DNA of 64,000 nt from Cryobacterium melibiosiphilum (GCF_003602235.1 NZ_QZVS01000079.1:1-64000), one strand, 5' to 3'. Shown: positions 35,553 through 44,774, counted from the stretch's first letter. Notes: generated from the letters alone by a model not told the origin. A program made the numbers and translations.

Positions 35553-36517
35553 GCGGGCACCTTCACGGTCTGGGTCGTCTTCCCGGTCGTCTTCATGGTC
35601 TTCAGCCGAGGATCAAGAATCGGATACAACAGGTCGACGGCCAGGTTGACGAGCACGAACACCGTGGCGGAGATCACGACGACGGCCTGCAGCACGGGGG
35701 TGTCCTGGTTGGTCACCGCCTGCTCGGTGGCCCGGCCGATGCCGGCCCGCCCGAACACGGTCTCGGTGATGACGGCGCCGCTGATCAGCTCGCCGAGCAG
35801 CAGCCCGGCGATCGTCAGCGTCGGCAACACGGCGTTGCGAGCCACGTTGCGGGTGAGGATCCACCAGTCGCTCGCGCCCTTCGACCGCACTACGGTGATG
35901 AAGGGCTGCGTGAGCACGTCATCGATCGAGCGGATCAGCACCTGCGCCATCGGCGCGGCGATCGGCAGGGCGAGCGCCGCGACGGGCATGATCAGGCCCT
36001 CGATCGGGCCGGGGTTGATGACCGGCAACCAGCCAAGCCTGAACGAGAACACCTGGATCAGCACGATACCGAGCCAGAACACCGGCACCGAGATGAACAG
36101 CGACGGCAACGAGCGCAGCAGGCTGCGCAACCACGGAAACCAGCCCAGGTGGGCGAGCACGGCCAGGCCGACCGCGAGCAGAATCGCCACGACGAAGGCG
36201 CTCGCGGCGAGGACCACCGTGTTCGGCAAGGCGGCCGCGATGATCTCGCGCACCGGGGTGCCCGACTGCACCGAATAGCCGAAGTCGCCGACCAGAAATC
36301 CGCCCAGGGTACCGAAAAACTGTTGCCAGATCGGGGTGTTGGCCCCGAGCGACTCGCGTAGCAGCGCGATCTGCTCGGGGCCGAGGCCCGATTCGGGGCT
36401 CTCGAACTTGATCAGCAGGGCGTCACCGGGCAGCGCCTGCAGCAGCACGAACGCCGCCGTGAAAGCGATCGCCAGCACGATGACCGCCTGCCCGATGCGG
36501 CCCAGAATGTATGACAC
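35549..36517 (-). CDS. ABC transporter permease (DppB type)
   Basis: 322 residues with the DppB opening YILGRIGQAVIVLAIAFTAA, six helices and the coupling-loop motif VVRSKGASDWWILTRNVARN. GTG at 36517 is chosen because AAAGGA lies 7 nt upstream; a longer frame to 36550 lacks support. It partners DppC as the membrane pore. Confidence 0.92.
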   Translation of the reverse strand: MSYILGRIGQAVIVLAIAFTAAFVLLQALPGDALLIKFESPESGLGPEQIALLRESLGANTPIWQQFFGTLGGFLVGDFGYSVQSGTPVREIIAAALPNTVVLAASAFVVAILLAVGLAVLAHLGWFPWLRSLLRSLPSLFISVPVFWLGIVLIQVFSFRLGWLPVINPGPIEGLIMPVAALALPIAAPMAQVLIRSIDDVLTQPFITVVRSKGASDWWILTRNVARNAVLPTLTIAGLLLGELISGAVITETVFGRAGIGRATEQAVTNQDTPVLQAVVVISATVFVLVNLAVDLLYPILDPRLKTMKTTGKTTQTVKVPA

Positions 36518-36553
36518 AACGCCGTCCTTTCGATACCTGGTGAGGGGCAAATG

Positions 36554-38230
36554 CTACTTGTCGAGCCAGACCTGCGAGAACGACGGGCGGGCGACGGCCT
36601 CGAAGGTGAGGTCCTGCACGTACGGCGCGATGCCGTACACCTGCGGTTCCTCGAACAACGGCACCACGTAGGCCTGCTCGGCCAGGTAGACCTGGGCGGC
36701 CTGGGTGTCACTGATGCGCGCCTCGGCGTTGGGTTCGGAGGCGACCGCCTGCAAAACCTCGTCAAGGGTCGGGTCGCCAAGGGAGCCATCCGTCTTGTTC
36801 AGATTGAGCGTCACGTTGCGGTTCGTGGAGAAGAACTGGCTTTTGATCACATCGAAGTCGGCGCGTCCGACCATCGAGTGGAACACCTGCACCTGCGAAC
36901 CGTCGAGCACGGCGGCGGCGAAGTCGCCGGCATCCGCCCGAATGATCTTCAGTTCGATGCCGACCTCGGCGAGCTGCTGAGCCACGAGGGTGAGCACGTC
37001 GAAGGAACGCGGCTGCGGGCCGGCCTCCGACGCGGTGATCGAGAGCCGCAGGCCGTCCTTCACGCGGATGCCGTCGCTCCCCTCGGTGAAGCCGGCCTGA
37101 TCGAGCAGGGCGGCCGCCTTCGCGGGGTCGTACTGGAAGTACTCGGAGGTGTCGAGGTAGCCGAGCGCGGTCTGCGAGAGGATCGACGTGGCGACCGGGT
37201 AGTTGTCGGAGAACAACGAGTCAACGATCGCGTCACGGTCGACGGCGGCGATAATCGCCTGGCGCACCCGGATGTCCTGCAGCTCCGGCTCCCGGAACCG
37301 CAGGTTCAGGCTGTTGTTGACGCCGTTGGTCTGCGCCGCTTCGAGGGTGTAGCCGGCATCGGTGACCTGGGTTTCGTCCTGGGCTTCGACCTTGCGGGCC
37401 ACATCCCCCTGGCCGCTGATCAACGAACCAACGCGCACGCTGGTCTCGGGGGTCACGATGAACTGCACGGCATCGATCGAGGGGCGACCCTGGTGGGCGA
37501 AGCTCGCCGGCGCCCAGTCGTAGTCGTCGCGGGCCGAGAGGGTCAGCTGCGCGCCGAGCTGCTCGTCGGTGACGACGAACGGCCCGGATCCGATGATTTC
37601 GGTCGCCGAACCGGCGCCGAAACCGTCGAGGTCCTTCGCGAGGGTGTCCGCGGAGACGAGGCCCGACGTGATGGTCGACGTGGCCTGCAGGAACCCGGGC
37701 GAGGAGGCGCTGAAGTGGAAGGTGACGGTGTCGTCGTCGACGACCTCGCTGTGGTCGTAGTTGTTGACGGCTTCCGAGACCGCGAGGCTGCGGTCAGGGT
37801 CGCCCAGGCCGAACAGGTCGAAGTTCGCCGCGACCACGGATGCGTCGAGCGCCGACCCGTCGGAGAAGGTCACGTCATCGCGCAGGTCGAAGGTGAATTC
37901 GGTGGCATCGTCGTTGACGACCCAGTCGGTGGCGATCCAGGCCTCAAAATCGAGGGTCTCCGGGTTTTGGTACACGAGGCGGTCGGTGATGTTGTTGACG
38001 ACACCGCCGTTGGGATAGAAGCCGGCGGCCGGCGGGTACAGGTTGGTGAATGCGTCGGGCTCGAGGTAGACGAGGGTGCCACCGTCGGCACGTTCGCCGG
38101 TTGCGGTAGTGGCCGTCTGGCCGTCGGCGGCGCACGCGGACAGCAGTAGCACGCCGGCCAGGCCGGCGGCAGCGGCGAGGAGGCGGCGCGAACGGGCGGT
38201 GCGGCCAGGGAGGCGGGTGGAGGGAGACAT
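36554..38230 (-). CDS. ABC transporter substrate-binding lipoprotein (family 5)
   Basis: 558 residues. Signal peptide with lipobox LLSAC, the lipidated cysteine at about position 33. Mature protein has the solute-binding family 5 features: RVGSLISGQGDVARKVEAQD region, the ANFDLFGLGDPDRSLAVSEA stretch and NNSLNLRFREPELQDIRVRQ, the usual conserved segment near the middle. It catches the substrate outside the membrane for the permeases downstream. First transporter gene of the operon, 53 bp after the AhpD-like gene. Confidence 0.93.
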   Translation of the reverse strand: MSPSTRLPGRTARSRRLLAAAAGLAGVLLLSACAADGQTATTATGERADGGTLVYLEPDAFTNLYPPAAGFYPNGGVVNNITDRLVYQNPETLDFEAWIATDWVVNDDATEFTFDLRDDVTFSDGSALDASVVAANFDLFGLGDPDRSLAVSEAVNNYDHSEVVDDDTVTFHFSASSPGFLQATSTITSGLVSADTLAKDLDGFGAGSATEIIGSGPFVVTDEQLGAQLTLSARDDYDWAPASFAHQGRPSIDAVQFIVTPETSVRVGSLISGQGDVARKVEAQDETQVTDAGYTLEAAQTNGVNNSLNLRFREPELQDIRVRQAIIAAVDRDAIVDSLFSDNYPVATSILSQTALGYLDTSEYFQYDPAKAAALLDQAGFTEGSDGIRVKDGLRLSITASEAGPQPRSFDVLTLVAQQLAEVGIELKIIRADAGDFAAAVLDGSQVQVFHSMVGRADFDVIKSQFFSTNRNVTLNLNKTDGSLGDPTLDEVLQAVASEPNAEARISDTQAAQVYLAEQAYVVPLFEEPQVYGIAPYVQDLTFEAVARPSFSQVWLDK

Positions 38231-38283
38231 ACGGGCTCGCTTCTGAGAACTAGACGTGCGAAAAAGTGTGGGTTGGGGTGGTG

Positions 38284-38943
38284 TTAAACGGTGGGGCGGC
38301 GCGGGGTCGACCGCGCCGGCGGCATCTCGGGTTCGCCCAGACAGAGCATCAGCCGGTTCGCCCAGTTGAAGAAGGCCGCGCCGGCGATGGCATCGCTGAT
38401 GTCGAGATCGCTGAGGCCGAGGGCCGTGAGCCGGGCGACGTGGGCGGTGCCGAACTCGTTCGGCGTCACGGTGAGCGCCCGGGACGCGTCGATGAGGGCG
38501 TCCCAGCGCTCGTCGATGGTGACTCCGACGCCCTCATCGAGCAGCGCCTGCACGTCATCTTCTCGCCCGGAGAGTCTCGTGGCATTGCGCGAGTGCACCG
38601 AGGCGCAGAATACGCATCCGTTCACCCGTGACGCGGCCGCCGCGGCGAGTTCGCGCTCGTAGAGCGGCAGCCCGCCGTCATCGTTGCCGAAAATATCGAA
38701 ATCGGTGCGGGTGCGTGCGGCGAGAATCTCGGGTTCGCGGGCGAGCAGGGCGAAGTAGGGCATCTGGGCGCGGGAGCGCTCGACGAGGCCGGTCCAGTGG
38801 CGCTGTTCGAACTCGGCGACCGGCAGCGGCGCGAGCCAGGGCACCCAGCCGAGGCCGGCCTGGGTGAATTCGGTGGGGCGGTTCAGGTCGGGGTAGCCGG
38901 TCACGAGGTCTGCGGGAACGGTCGGGAGCGTGTTCGGTGTCAT
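38284..38943 (-). CDS. Alkylhydroperoxidase (AhpD/CMD fold) domain protein
   Basis: 219 residues. The redox motif CVFCASVH (C110, C113, H117) is that of AhpD-like enzymes. It fits a subfamily (Avi_7169-type) that I recall as occurring with a partner CMD protein and a peptide-type ABC transporter, as here. It may be a thiol-dependent peroxidase or reductase acting on an imported compound. Start at 38943, 3 bp after the preceding gene's stop. Confidence 0.88.
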   Translation of the reverse strand: MTPNTLPTVPADLVTGYPDLNRPTEFTQAGLGWVPWLAPLPVAEFEQRHWTGLVERSRAQMPYFALLAREPEILAARTRTDFDIFGNDDGGLPLYERELAAAAASRVNGCVFCASVHSRNATRLSGREDDVQALLDEGVGVTIDERWDALIDASRALTVTPNEFGTAHVARLTALGLSDLDISDAIAGAAFFNWANRLMLCLGEPEMPPARSTPRRPTV

Positions 38944-38945
38944 GG

Positions 38946-39548
38946 TCAGGCCTTCCACGTCGAACGGAGCACCGCAAGGCCCACGGCCAGGCGAATCTGA
39001 AAGCTGAGGAATGCGACCAGCTGGGAGACGGCGACGATCTCGCCGGCGGTCCAGCCCACGTCCACGAGTTTCTGCAGCTCGTCGGGGCCGCTCTCCCGCG
39101 GGCGGAAGACCAGCAGGTGGGCGTATTCGAGCAGGGCGGTCAGCTCGTCGCCGAGCACTTGCCGGTCATCGGCGGCGATGGTCAGGCGCAGCCCCTCGGT
39201 GGATTCGGCACCGAGCCGGCTCTCGCGGTACTGCCCGAACGGGCCGGTTGTGCGGCCGTAGTCGCTCACGTCGTGCAGGGTGGCGATGACCTCGGCCCGG
39301 GGTTCGACGGCCGCGAACAGCCGCTCGTAGTGCGCGGTGACGGGGGTGTCGCCGTGCAGCCGGGCGACGACGACCGCCACCGCGAACCGTTCGGCAACCG
39401 AGAGGGCGCCGGGGAACTCGGGTTCGAAGATGCTCTGGTAGCTGAGCTGAACGTTGCTGCGGGTCTCGGGCCGGGCGCGACGCAGCCGGTCGAGACGGTC
39501 ACCGGCGCCGACGCCGAGCGCCCGGTCGAGCACATCAGGAACGGTCAT
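38946..39548 (-). CDS. CMD-fold partner protein (Avi_7170-like)
   Basis: 200 residues of the carboxymuconolactone-decarboxylase-like fold (SVAERFAVAVVVARLHGD; GWTAGEIVAVSQLVAFLSFQ) but without the CxxC motif of its neighbour. It opens the six-gene operon. Three CTACG words spaced about one helical turn apart lie upstream. The consistent pairing of an active-site and a cysteine-free CMD protein suggests a heteromeric complex, which is inference. Confidence 0.85.
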   Translation of the reverse strand: MTVPDVLDRALGVGAGDRLDRLRRARPETRSNVQLSYQSIFEPEFPGALSVAERFAVAVVVARLHGDTPVTAHYERLFAAVEPRAEVIATLHDVSDYGRTTGPFGQYRESRLGAESTEGLRLTIAADDRQVLGDELTALLEYAHLLVFRPRESGPDELQKLVDVGWTAGEIVAVSQLVAFLSFQIRLAVGLAVLRSTWKA

Positions 39549-39634
39549 GGGACTCCAGTCACGGAAGAGGTAGAGGGGGCGGTGAGGCCGGGCGACAGCG
39601 ACCGGGTGCAGGCATTCGTCGCCTTGCTGTAGCG

Positions 39635-39658
39635 CTACGAAACCCTACGTCTACTACG
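39635..39658. promoter_or_regulatory. Phased CTACG direct repeats before the CMD/ABC operon
   Basis: CTACG begins at 39635, 39645 and 39654, with GTAGCGCTAC (a palindrome) at the left edge and CTACTACGGTAG at the right. The 9-10 bp spacing puts the words on one face of the helix. The gap is shared with the divergent FAD-protein gene. The 218-bp gap holds no gene. Confidence 0.4.
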
Positions 39659-39766
39659 GTAGATGCCCGCGGGGGTCGGTGGGTGCCAACCGCCACAGAG
39701 CGTCACACAGTGTCCGGGGCACGGTGTGAGCGTGCGCGGCGGCCGGGAAGGGCGTAGACATCTCTT

Positions 39767-41773
39767 ATGCCTTCCCCTCGCCCCACCTCGCTCTGCCTCG
39801 TCGGTGTCGGACCGCGCGGCGCCTCCATCGTCGAACGATTGGCCGCCAACGCGGGACTGATCGGCGAAACGGGAGCGCCGTGGACGCTGCACCTCGTCGA
39901 CGACTCCGAGCTGGGTGCCGGGCGGGTGTGGCGCACCGACCAGCCCCTCGACCTGTGCATGAACACCCTCGCCGGAGCCGTGACCCTCTTCACCGACCCG
40001 TTCGTGACGATGCAGGGGCCGGTGCTCGAAGGGCCAACCCTGTACGAGTGGTGTGTGCTCGTGGCCAACGAGCTGAGCGGCATCCGCGAGAATGAGGTCG
40101 CCCAGATAGACCCGGTGCGCCGGGCGGTCTATGCCGGCGTCGAGCTTCCTGATGTGCTCTTCGACCGGCCGGAACTGATCGACGAGATGACGCCCATGCG
40201 GCCCGAAAGCCATCCCAGCCGGGCGATTTATGGCGCCTACGCCACCTGGGTGCTCGCCCACGCGCTCGAAGCGCTTCCGGTCGGGGTCTTGGTTGAGCAG
40301 CACGAGGCGCGGGCCACATCGGTGCGGCTGGTCGACGGCAGCCCGGTCGTCCAGCTGGATTCCGGCGAGACGCTCGAGGTCGACGACGTGATCCTGTCGC
40401 TCGGCTGGCTGGCCCGGCAGGATACGGCGGCGGATGCCGAGCTGACGCGCCGGACCGCGGGCGACGACCGGTTCGTCTGGGTGCGGCCCGACAGCCCGAT
40501 CGAGCAGGACCTGTCGCAGGTGCCCGCGGGTGCGCCGGTGATCGTGCGCGGCCTCGGGATGGGGTTCTTCGACACGATGATGCTGCTGACGCAGGGGCGC
40601 GGCGGCCGCTTCGTGCCGGGCGCCGACGGGGCCGGGCTCCAGTACGTGCCGTCCGGGCAGGAGCCCGAGCTGCACGTCACGTCCCGGCGCGGAGTGCCGT
40701 TCCGGGCGAAGTCGCTCTACGGCGGGTTGCCCCCGGCCGCGCGGCTGAGTCGGCTGGCCGCTTTTCGAGACGGCGTCGCGGCATCCGCCGTGATTGATTT
40801 TGACCGGGACCTGTGGCCGCGCATCGTGCTCGACGCCCACGAAGCCTGGTATCGCACGCTGGTGGGGCTGCGGCCGGAGGCCTTCGCAGCGCCGCTCGAT
40901 GCCGTGATTCAGGCGTTGGATGCCGGCGCCGTTGACGGGCTCGACGCCCGGCTGGCCACCCTCGTACCCGAGCCGACCGACCGGTTCGACCTCGCCGCCG
41001 CCATGAATCCCGCGGGCGGCCGGTTCGACTCCCCGGCGATCTTCGACGCCTGGGTCGCCGACTACCTGGCCGCCGATCTGCACGAATCTGCGCTGGGGGT
41101 CGCGAGCGAGCTCAAAGCCGCGCTCTGGGTGTTCGGCTCGGCGCGCAAAACGGTCTCCACGCTGCTCGCCTTCGACGGCACCACGGCCGAGAGTTTCGCC
41201 GGGCAGGCGCACCGCGACTTTCTCGCCTTCGGCGGCATGGTCGGCAGCGGCCCGCCGGCGTTTCGCAGCGCGCAGCTGCTCGCCCTGGCGCGCGCCGGGG
41301 TCGTGCACTTCATCGGGCCCGCCGGGCTGCTCCAGGTCTCCGACGGCGAATTCCGCGCGGAGTCACCGAACGTGGCCGGCTCACTGGTGCGCGCACACGT
41401 GTTGGTCGACGCGTGGATGCACGCCCACGACGTGACCGTCACGGCCGACCCGGTCATCGCCGAGCTGAGCGTGTCGGGTTCGCTGCAGGCACACCACCGC
41501 GCATCGCGGGCGGGCGGCTATCCGCTGGCCGACGCCGGCGTCGACATCGAGCGCGTCACGAGCCGCCTGATCGGCAGCGACGGCGTCGCCCTGTCCAACG
41601 TGCACCTCGTCGGGATCCCGGTCAGCGACACCCGCGGCGATACGGTCATCAGCCCGATGCCCCGAGCGGATGCGACCTTTTTGCGCGAAACGGACGGCGT
41701 CGCCCGCGCCGCGCTCGATACGCTGAGCCGGGTCGCCGCCACCACACTGTCATCGGAGCCGAGCTTTGCCTGA
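39767..41773 (+). CDS. FAD/NAD(P)-binding protein
   Basis: 668 residues. N-terminal dinucleotide fold SLCLVGVGPRGASIVERLAA (about 8-27), followed by LGAGRVWRTDQPLDLCMNTL. The family (an FAD-NAD(P)-binding domain seen in large hydroxylase-like proteins) includes partners of peptide or siderophore-modifying systems, but activity here is unknown. Its stop overlaps the SDR start. Being divergent from the CMD/ABC operon, it probably acts on the same imported compound. Confidence 0.8.
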   Translation: MPSPRPTSLCLVGVGPRGASIVERLAANAGLIGETGAPWTLHLVDDSELGAGRVWRTDQPLDLCMNTLAGAVTLFTDPFVTMQGPVLEGPTLYEWCVLVANELSGIRENEVAQIDPVRRAVYAGVELPDVLFDRPELIDEMTPMRPESHPSRAIYGAYATWVLAHALEALPVGVLVEQHEARATSVRLVDGSPVVQLDSGETLEVDDVILSLGWLARQDTAADAELTRRTAGDDRFVWVRPDSPIEQDLSQVPAGAPVIVRGLGMGFFDTMMLLTQGRGGRFVPGADGAGLQYVPSGQEPELHVTSRRGVPFRAKSLYGGLPPAARLSRLAAFRDGVAASAVIDFDRDLWPRIVLDAHEAWYRTLVGLRPEAFAAPLDAVIQALDAGAVDGLDARLATLVPEPTDRFDLAAAMNPAGGRFDSPAIFDAWVADYLAADLHESALGVASELKAALWVFGSARKTVSTLLAFDGTTAESFAGQAHRDFLAFGGMVGSGPPAFRSAQLLALARAGVVHFIGPAGLLQVSDGEFRAESPNVAGSLVRAHVLVDAWMHAHDVTVTADPVIAELSVSGSLQAHHRASRAGGYPLADAGVDIERVTSRLIGSDGVALSNVHLVGIPVSDTRGDTVISPMPRADATFLRETDGVARAALDTLSRVAATTLSSEPSFA

Positions 41774-42503
41774 AACCACACTGACTGAATCTGAAACCAC
41801 ACTGACTGAATCGGCACGCCGCCCGGTCGCCGTCGTCACGGGCGCGACGAGCGGCATGGGCTGGCAGATCGCCCTCGATCTGGCCCGGGACCACGAGGTC
41901 ATCGCGGTGGGTCGCTCCGCCTCGGCCCTGGCCGAGCTCGACGCGCGGCCGAACATCCGGGCCTTCGCGGCCGACCTCACGGATGCCGCCGCCCGCGACG
42001 CTCTCGTCGCCAGCCTCGACCGCGTGGATGTTGTGGTGCACGCCGCCGCCCTCGGCGGCGCGATCTCGCTGCCGGACTCGTCGACGGACTCCTGGCTGGC
42101 CTACCTGCAGATCTGCGTCATCGCCCCCGCCGAGCTGACCCGGTTGTGCCTGCCGCTGCTGCGCAGCGTGCAGGGCACGGTCATCTTCATCGGGTCCGGC
42201 GCGGGCACCCGCCCCGCACCGGGAAGCGCCGTCTACACCGCGTCGAAACACGCGCTGCGCGGCCTGGCCGACGTGTTGCGCATCGACGAAGCGGCTTCCG
42301 GAGTGCGGGTGTCGACGGTGGCTCCCGGGCCCACCGATACCCCCATGTTGCAGTCGTCGCGAGGCGAGGCGGGACTACCCTGGGAACCGGAGCGGTACAT
42401 CCGCCCGGAGTCGATCGCCCGGGCCGTGCGGTTCGTCGTGGACGCCTCCCCCGACGTGCAGATCACCGACGTGGCCGTTCGACCCCGCCGCGAGATCGCC
42501 TGA
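41766..42503 (+). CDS. Short-chain dehydrogenase/reductase
   Basis: 245 residues, Rossmann motif TGATSGMGWQI, the NAG-like step VVHAAALGG, catalytic serine in FIGSGAG, and YTASKHAL with the catalytic tyrosine and lysine. Substrate unknown. TTG at 41766 overlaps the previous stop by 8 bp and follows GGAG by 7 nt. Residues 3-16 are a tandem ETTLTES ETTLTES caused by a perfect 21-bp duplication (41771-41812). A hairpin terminator follows. Confidence 0.87.
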   Translation: MPETTLTESETTLTESARRPVAVVTGATSGMGWQIALDLARDHEVIAVGRSASALAELDARPNIRAFAADLTDAAARDALVASLDRVDVVVHAAALGGAISLPDSSTDSWLAYLQICVIAPAELTRLCLPLLRSVQGTVIFIGSGAGTRPAPGSAVYTASKHALRGLADVLRIDEAASGVRVSTVAPGPTDTPMLQSSRGEAGLPWEPERYIRPESIARAVRFVVDASPDVQITDVAVRPRREIA

Positions 42504-42518
42504 CCGGACCGGCGGCCT

Positions 42519-42573
42519 GAGAACCCGAAAAGCACGGTCGCCACCGCCCACGACCGTGCTATTTCCGGGTCTC
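42519..42573 (+). terminator. Hairpin after the SDR gene
   Basis: AGCACGGTCG and CGACCGTGCT are perfect 10-bp arms with a 10-bp loop; GAGAACCCG...CGGGTCTC extends the pairing outward. It lies 16 bp beyond the SDR stop. Confidence 0.65.
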
Positions 42574-42625
42574 ACCGCAGGCGACCCTCGCTCGGCCCGG
42601 CGGACCGCCGCTAGGCTCGATGGGT

Positions 42626-42973
42626 ATGGGGAACTTGCCGGATCAGCCACCATCTGTTTCACCGCTCGCGGCTGCGGGGCCGGGCCAGCGTCGACCGGGG
42701 CGATGGGCGGCATCCGTCTGTGTGATCGTGGCGCTGGTGAGTGCGGCGATCATGCTGCTCGGCACGTGGAGCGTCGACGACCGGTTGCGCTGGGTGTTCC
42801 TGGCGCTGATCCCGGTGAGCGGCATCGTGGGCGTGGTGCTGTCGGTACGCAACCTGAGCCGCGGCACCGCCGACCAGAGGCTCGACCGGGTCACCCTGAT
42901 TGTCAACGCGTTCGTCGTGATCGCCGTGATCCCGCTGCTGTGGGCGGTCGTGGTGATCGTCAGCGGGCCATGA
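42626..42973 (+). CDS. Small membrane protein (3 TM)
   Basis: 115 residues: a 25-residue hydrophilic start, then WAASVCVIVALVSAAIMLLG, WVFLALIPVSGIVGVVLSVR and LIVNAFVVIAVIPLLWAVVV. TAGGCT ends 8 nt before the ATG at 42626, which is why I prefer it over the ATG six bases earlier. Its stop overlaps the DUF429 start (ATGA). No family recognised. Confidence 0.65.
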   Translation: MGNLPDQPPSVSPLAAAGPGQRRPGRWAASVCVIVALVSAAIMLLGTWSVDDRLRWVFLALIPVSGIVGVVLSVRNLSRGTADQRLDRVTLIVNAFVVIAVIPLLWAVVVIVSGP

Positions 42974-43824
42974 CACGCTTCATCGGGGTCGACCTGGCCT
43001 GGGGCGAGGGCACCGCGACGCGCCGCGCGAATGAGACCGGGCTGGTGCTGCTGGATGCCGCCGGCACCGTTCTCGATGCCGGCTGGGCGCGCGGCATCGA
43101 CGCCGTCGCCGTCTGGCTGATCGACGTGGCTCGCCCCGGCGACGTGATCGCCATCGACGCGCCGCTGATCGTTTTCAACGAGACGGGAATGCGCGAGTGC
43201 GAACGCGAGGTCGGCCGACGCTACGGCCGGTGGAAGGTCGCGGCCAATGCGTCCAACCTGAAGTTGGGGTGGCTCGGCGGAGTGACCCTGCGCGTGGCCC
43301 TCGAAGCCGCCGGGTTTCGCTACACCGACGGCGGGCAGCCGCCAGCGGCCGACCGGGTCGAATTCTTCGAGTGCTACCCGTACACAACCCTGGTCGGGGC
43401 GGCGGAGTTCGGCTACTCCGTGCAGCGCCCGCGGTACAAACGCCCCGCTCTGGCTCTGCCAACCGGCGAACGCCGGGCCTTTCGCGCGGCCGAATGCGAC
43501 GACCTTCTGCAGCGGATGTCCGCCCTCACCACCGCCGATCCGCCGCTCGATCTGCGCTCGCATCCGGTCACCTCGGCCCTGCTCGAGTCGCCGTCACCAC
43601 TCATCGACGCCGCCTACAAGCACCGGGAAGACCTGCTCGACGCGGCGCTCTGTGCGTGGACGTCCGCGCTGTGGTCACGTTTCGGCCTCGCGCGGTGCCA
43701 GGTACTGGGCGCCGCTGACCCGCCGGATTCCGCCGGCCGGCGCCCGGTCATCATCGCCCCGGCGCGGCCGGAACAGCGCCGCACCGTGGCGGCGGTGCCC
43801 GCCTCACCCGGCGCCACGGCATAA
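42970..43824 (+). CDS. DUF429 family protein (RNase H-like fold)
   Basis: 284 residues. It opens FIGVDLAWGEGT and has VIAIDAPLIVFNETGMRECE, the conserved acidic steps of DUF429, a family predicted to have an RNase H-like nuclease fold. EFFECYPYTTL and AAYKHREDLLDAALCAWTS complete the pattern. Biological role is not established. The last residues and the TAA stop are supplied by a dispersed repeat element. Confidence 0.82.
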   Translation: MTRFIGVDLAWGEGTATRRANETGLVLLDAAGTVLDAGWARGIDAVAVWLIDVARPGDVIAIDAPLIVFNETGMRECEREVGRRYGRWKVAANASNLKLGWLGGVTLRVALEAAGFRYTDGGQPPAADRVEFFECYPYTTLVGAAEFGYSVQRPRYKRPALALPTGERRAFRAAECDDLLQRMSALTTADPPLDLRSHPVTSALLESPSPLIDAAYKHREDLLDAALCAWTSALWSRFGLARCQVLGAADPPDSAGRRPVIIAPARPEQRRTVAAVPASPGATA

Positions 43825-43915
43825 CTCCTGCTGCTCGCAGCCGCGGCAGAAAACTGCCGCGAGATCACGGGGTTCCACCGCCCAGGCCGCACAATCTGCA
43901 GGAGTTGTGCTGCGG
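43816..43915 (+). repeat. CATAACTCCTGC element, copy 7 (forward)
   Basis: ACGGCATAACTCCTGCTGC at the left, core CCGCGAGATCACGGGGTTC, and ACAATCTGCAGGAGTTGTGC at the right. It ends the DUF429 frame and separates it from the convergent siderophore operon. Confidence 0.8.
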
Positions 43916-43947
43916 ACGAGCCAGTCAGGTCGGTCGAGTCAGCGGGT

Positions 43948-44745
43948 TCAGTCGGGATCGGTCGGGTCGAGCGGCGCGTGGTGGTCGAGATTCTCCACCC
44001 CGCGCTTCCAATAGCCACTGAGCTGGGCCTGGTCACGGCCGAGGCCGAGCTGACCGCGCAGGTAACGGCGCAGCGGAATCAGCAGCCCCGCCTCCCCCGC
44101 GGCCCAGACGAAGGTACCGTCCTCGATCGGCTGAGCCTGCACCGCCTCGACCAGGGCGAGCGGGTCGCCGGGCACACTGTCGATCTGCACTCCGGGCCTA
44201 CGGGCCTCGGCCAAGTACTCGGCGAACGCCGGGTCGGTGCCGGCGACGATCACTCGCACCGAAACCTCGTTCGGCAGCGCCGCGAGCCACCGAGCGGCGG
44301 CGGGCAGGGCCGTGGCATCGGCTACGAGCACGGCAGAGCGGATGCCCACCGGCAGCAGCTGGGATCCCCGCGGGCCGCCGATCTGCAGCGTGTCTCCGAC
44401 GACGGCGCGGGCGGCCCAGCCGGTGGCGGGGGCATCCGTGCCGTGCAGGGCGAAGTCGAGGTCGAGCTCTCCGCCGGAGCCCTCGGCAGCGCCGACCGGT
44501 GCCGGGCGGAACGCGCGCGGGGTGAAGTCGCGGGCGAAGACATCCGCTGCTGTGCCGGCGGCGGCCGGAAAGAAGACCTTAATGTGGTCGTCGGGCCCGA
44601 CGGCACTGAAGCCGTCGAGGTCGGCGCCGGTCAGCGTGACCCGGCGCAGGGTGGGCGAGAGGTCGCGCACGCCCGAGACGGTGAGGGTGCGGCGCGTGAG
44701 CGCGCTGCGCACGAGGATGCGAACGGGAAAATCGGTGAGGTTCAT
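43948..44745 (-). CDS. Siderophore-interacting protein (ferric-siderophore reductase)
   Basis: 265 residues: FAD-binding half (RRVTLTGADLDGFSAVGPDD, about 29-48; FTPRAFRPAP) and NAD(P)H-binding SIP half ending with the FVWAAGEAGLLIPLRRYLRG motif. Members release iron from imported ferric siderophores by reduction. Last gene of a five-gene iron operon, 29 bp after the ATPase. Confidence 0.92.
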   Translation of the reverse strand: MNLTDFPVRILVRSALTRRTLTVSGVRDLSPTLRRVTLTGADLDGFSAVGPDDHIKVFFPAAAGTAADVFARDFTPRAFRPAPVGAAEGSGGELDLDFALHGTDAPATGWAARAVVGDTLQIGGPRGSQLLPVGIRSAVLVADATALPAAARWLAALPNEVSVRVIVAGTDPAFAEYLAEARRPGVQIDSVPGDPLALVEAVQAQPIEDGTFVWAAGEAGLLIPLRRYLRGQLGLGRDQAQLSGYWKRGVENLDHHAPLDPTDPD

Positions 44746-44774
44746 GGCTGCCTAACGCGTTGGATGTGGGGATT

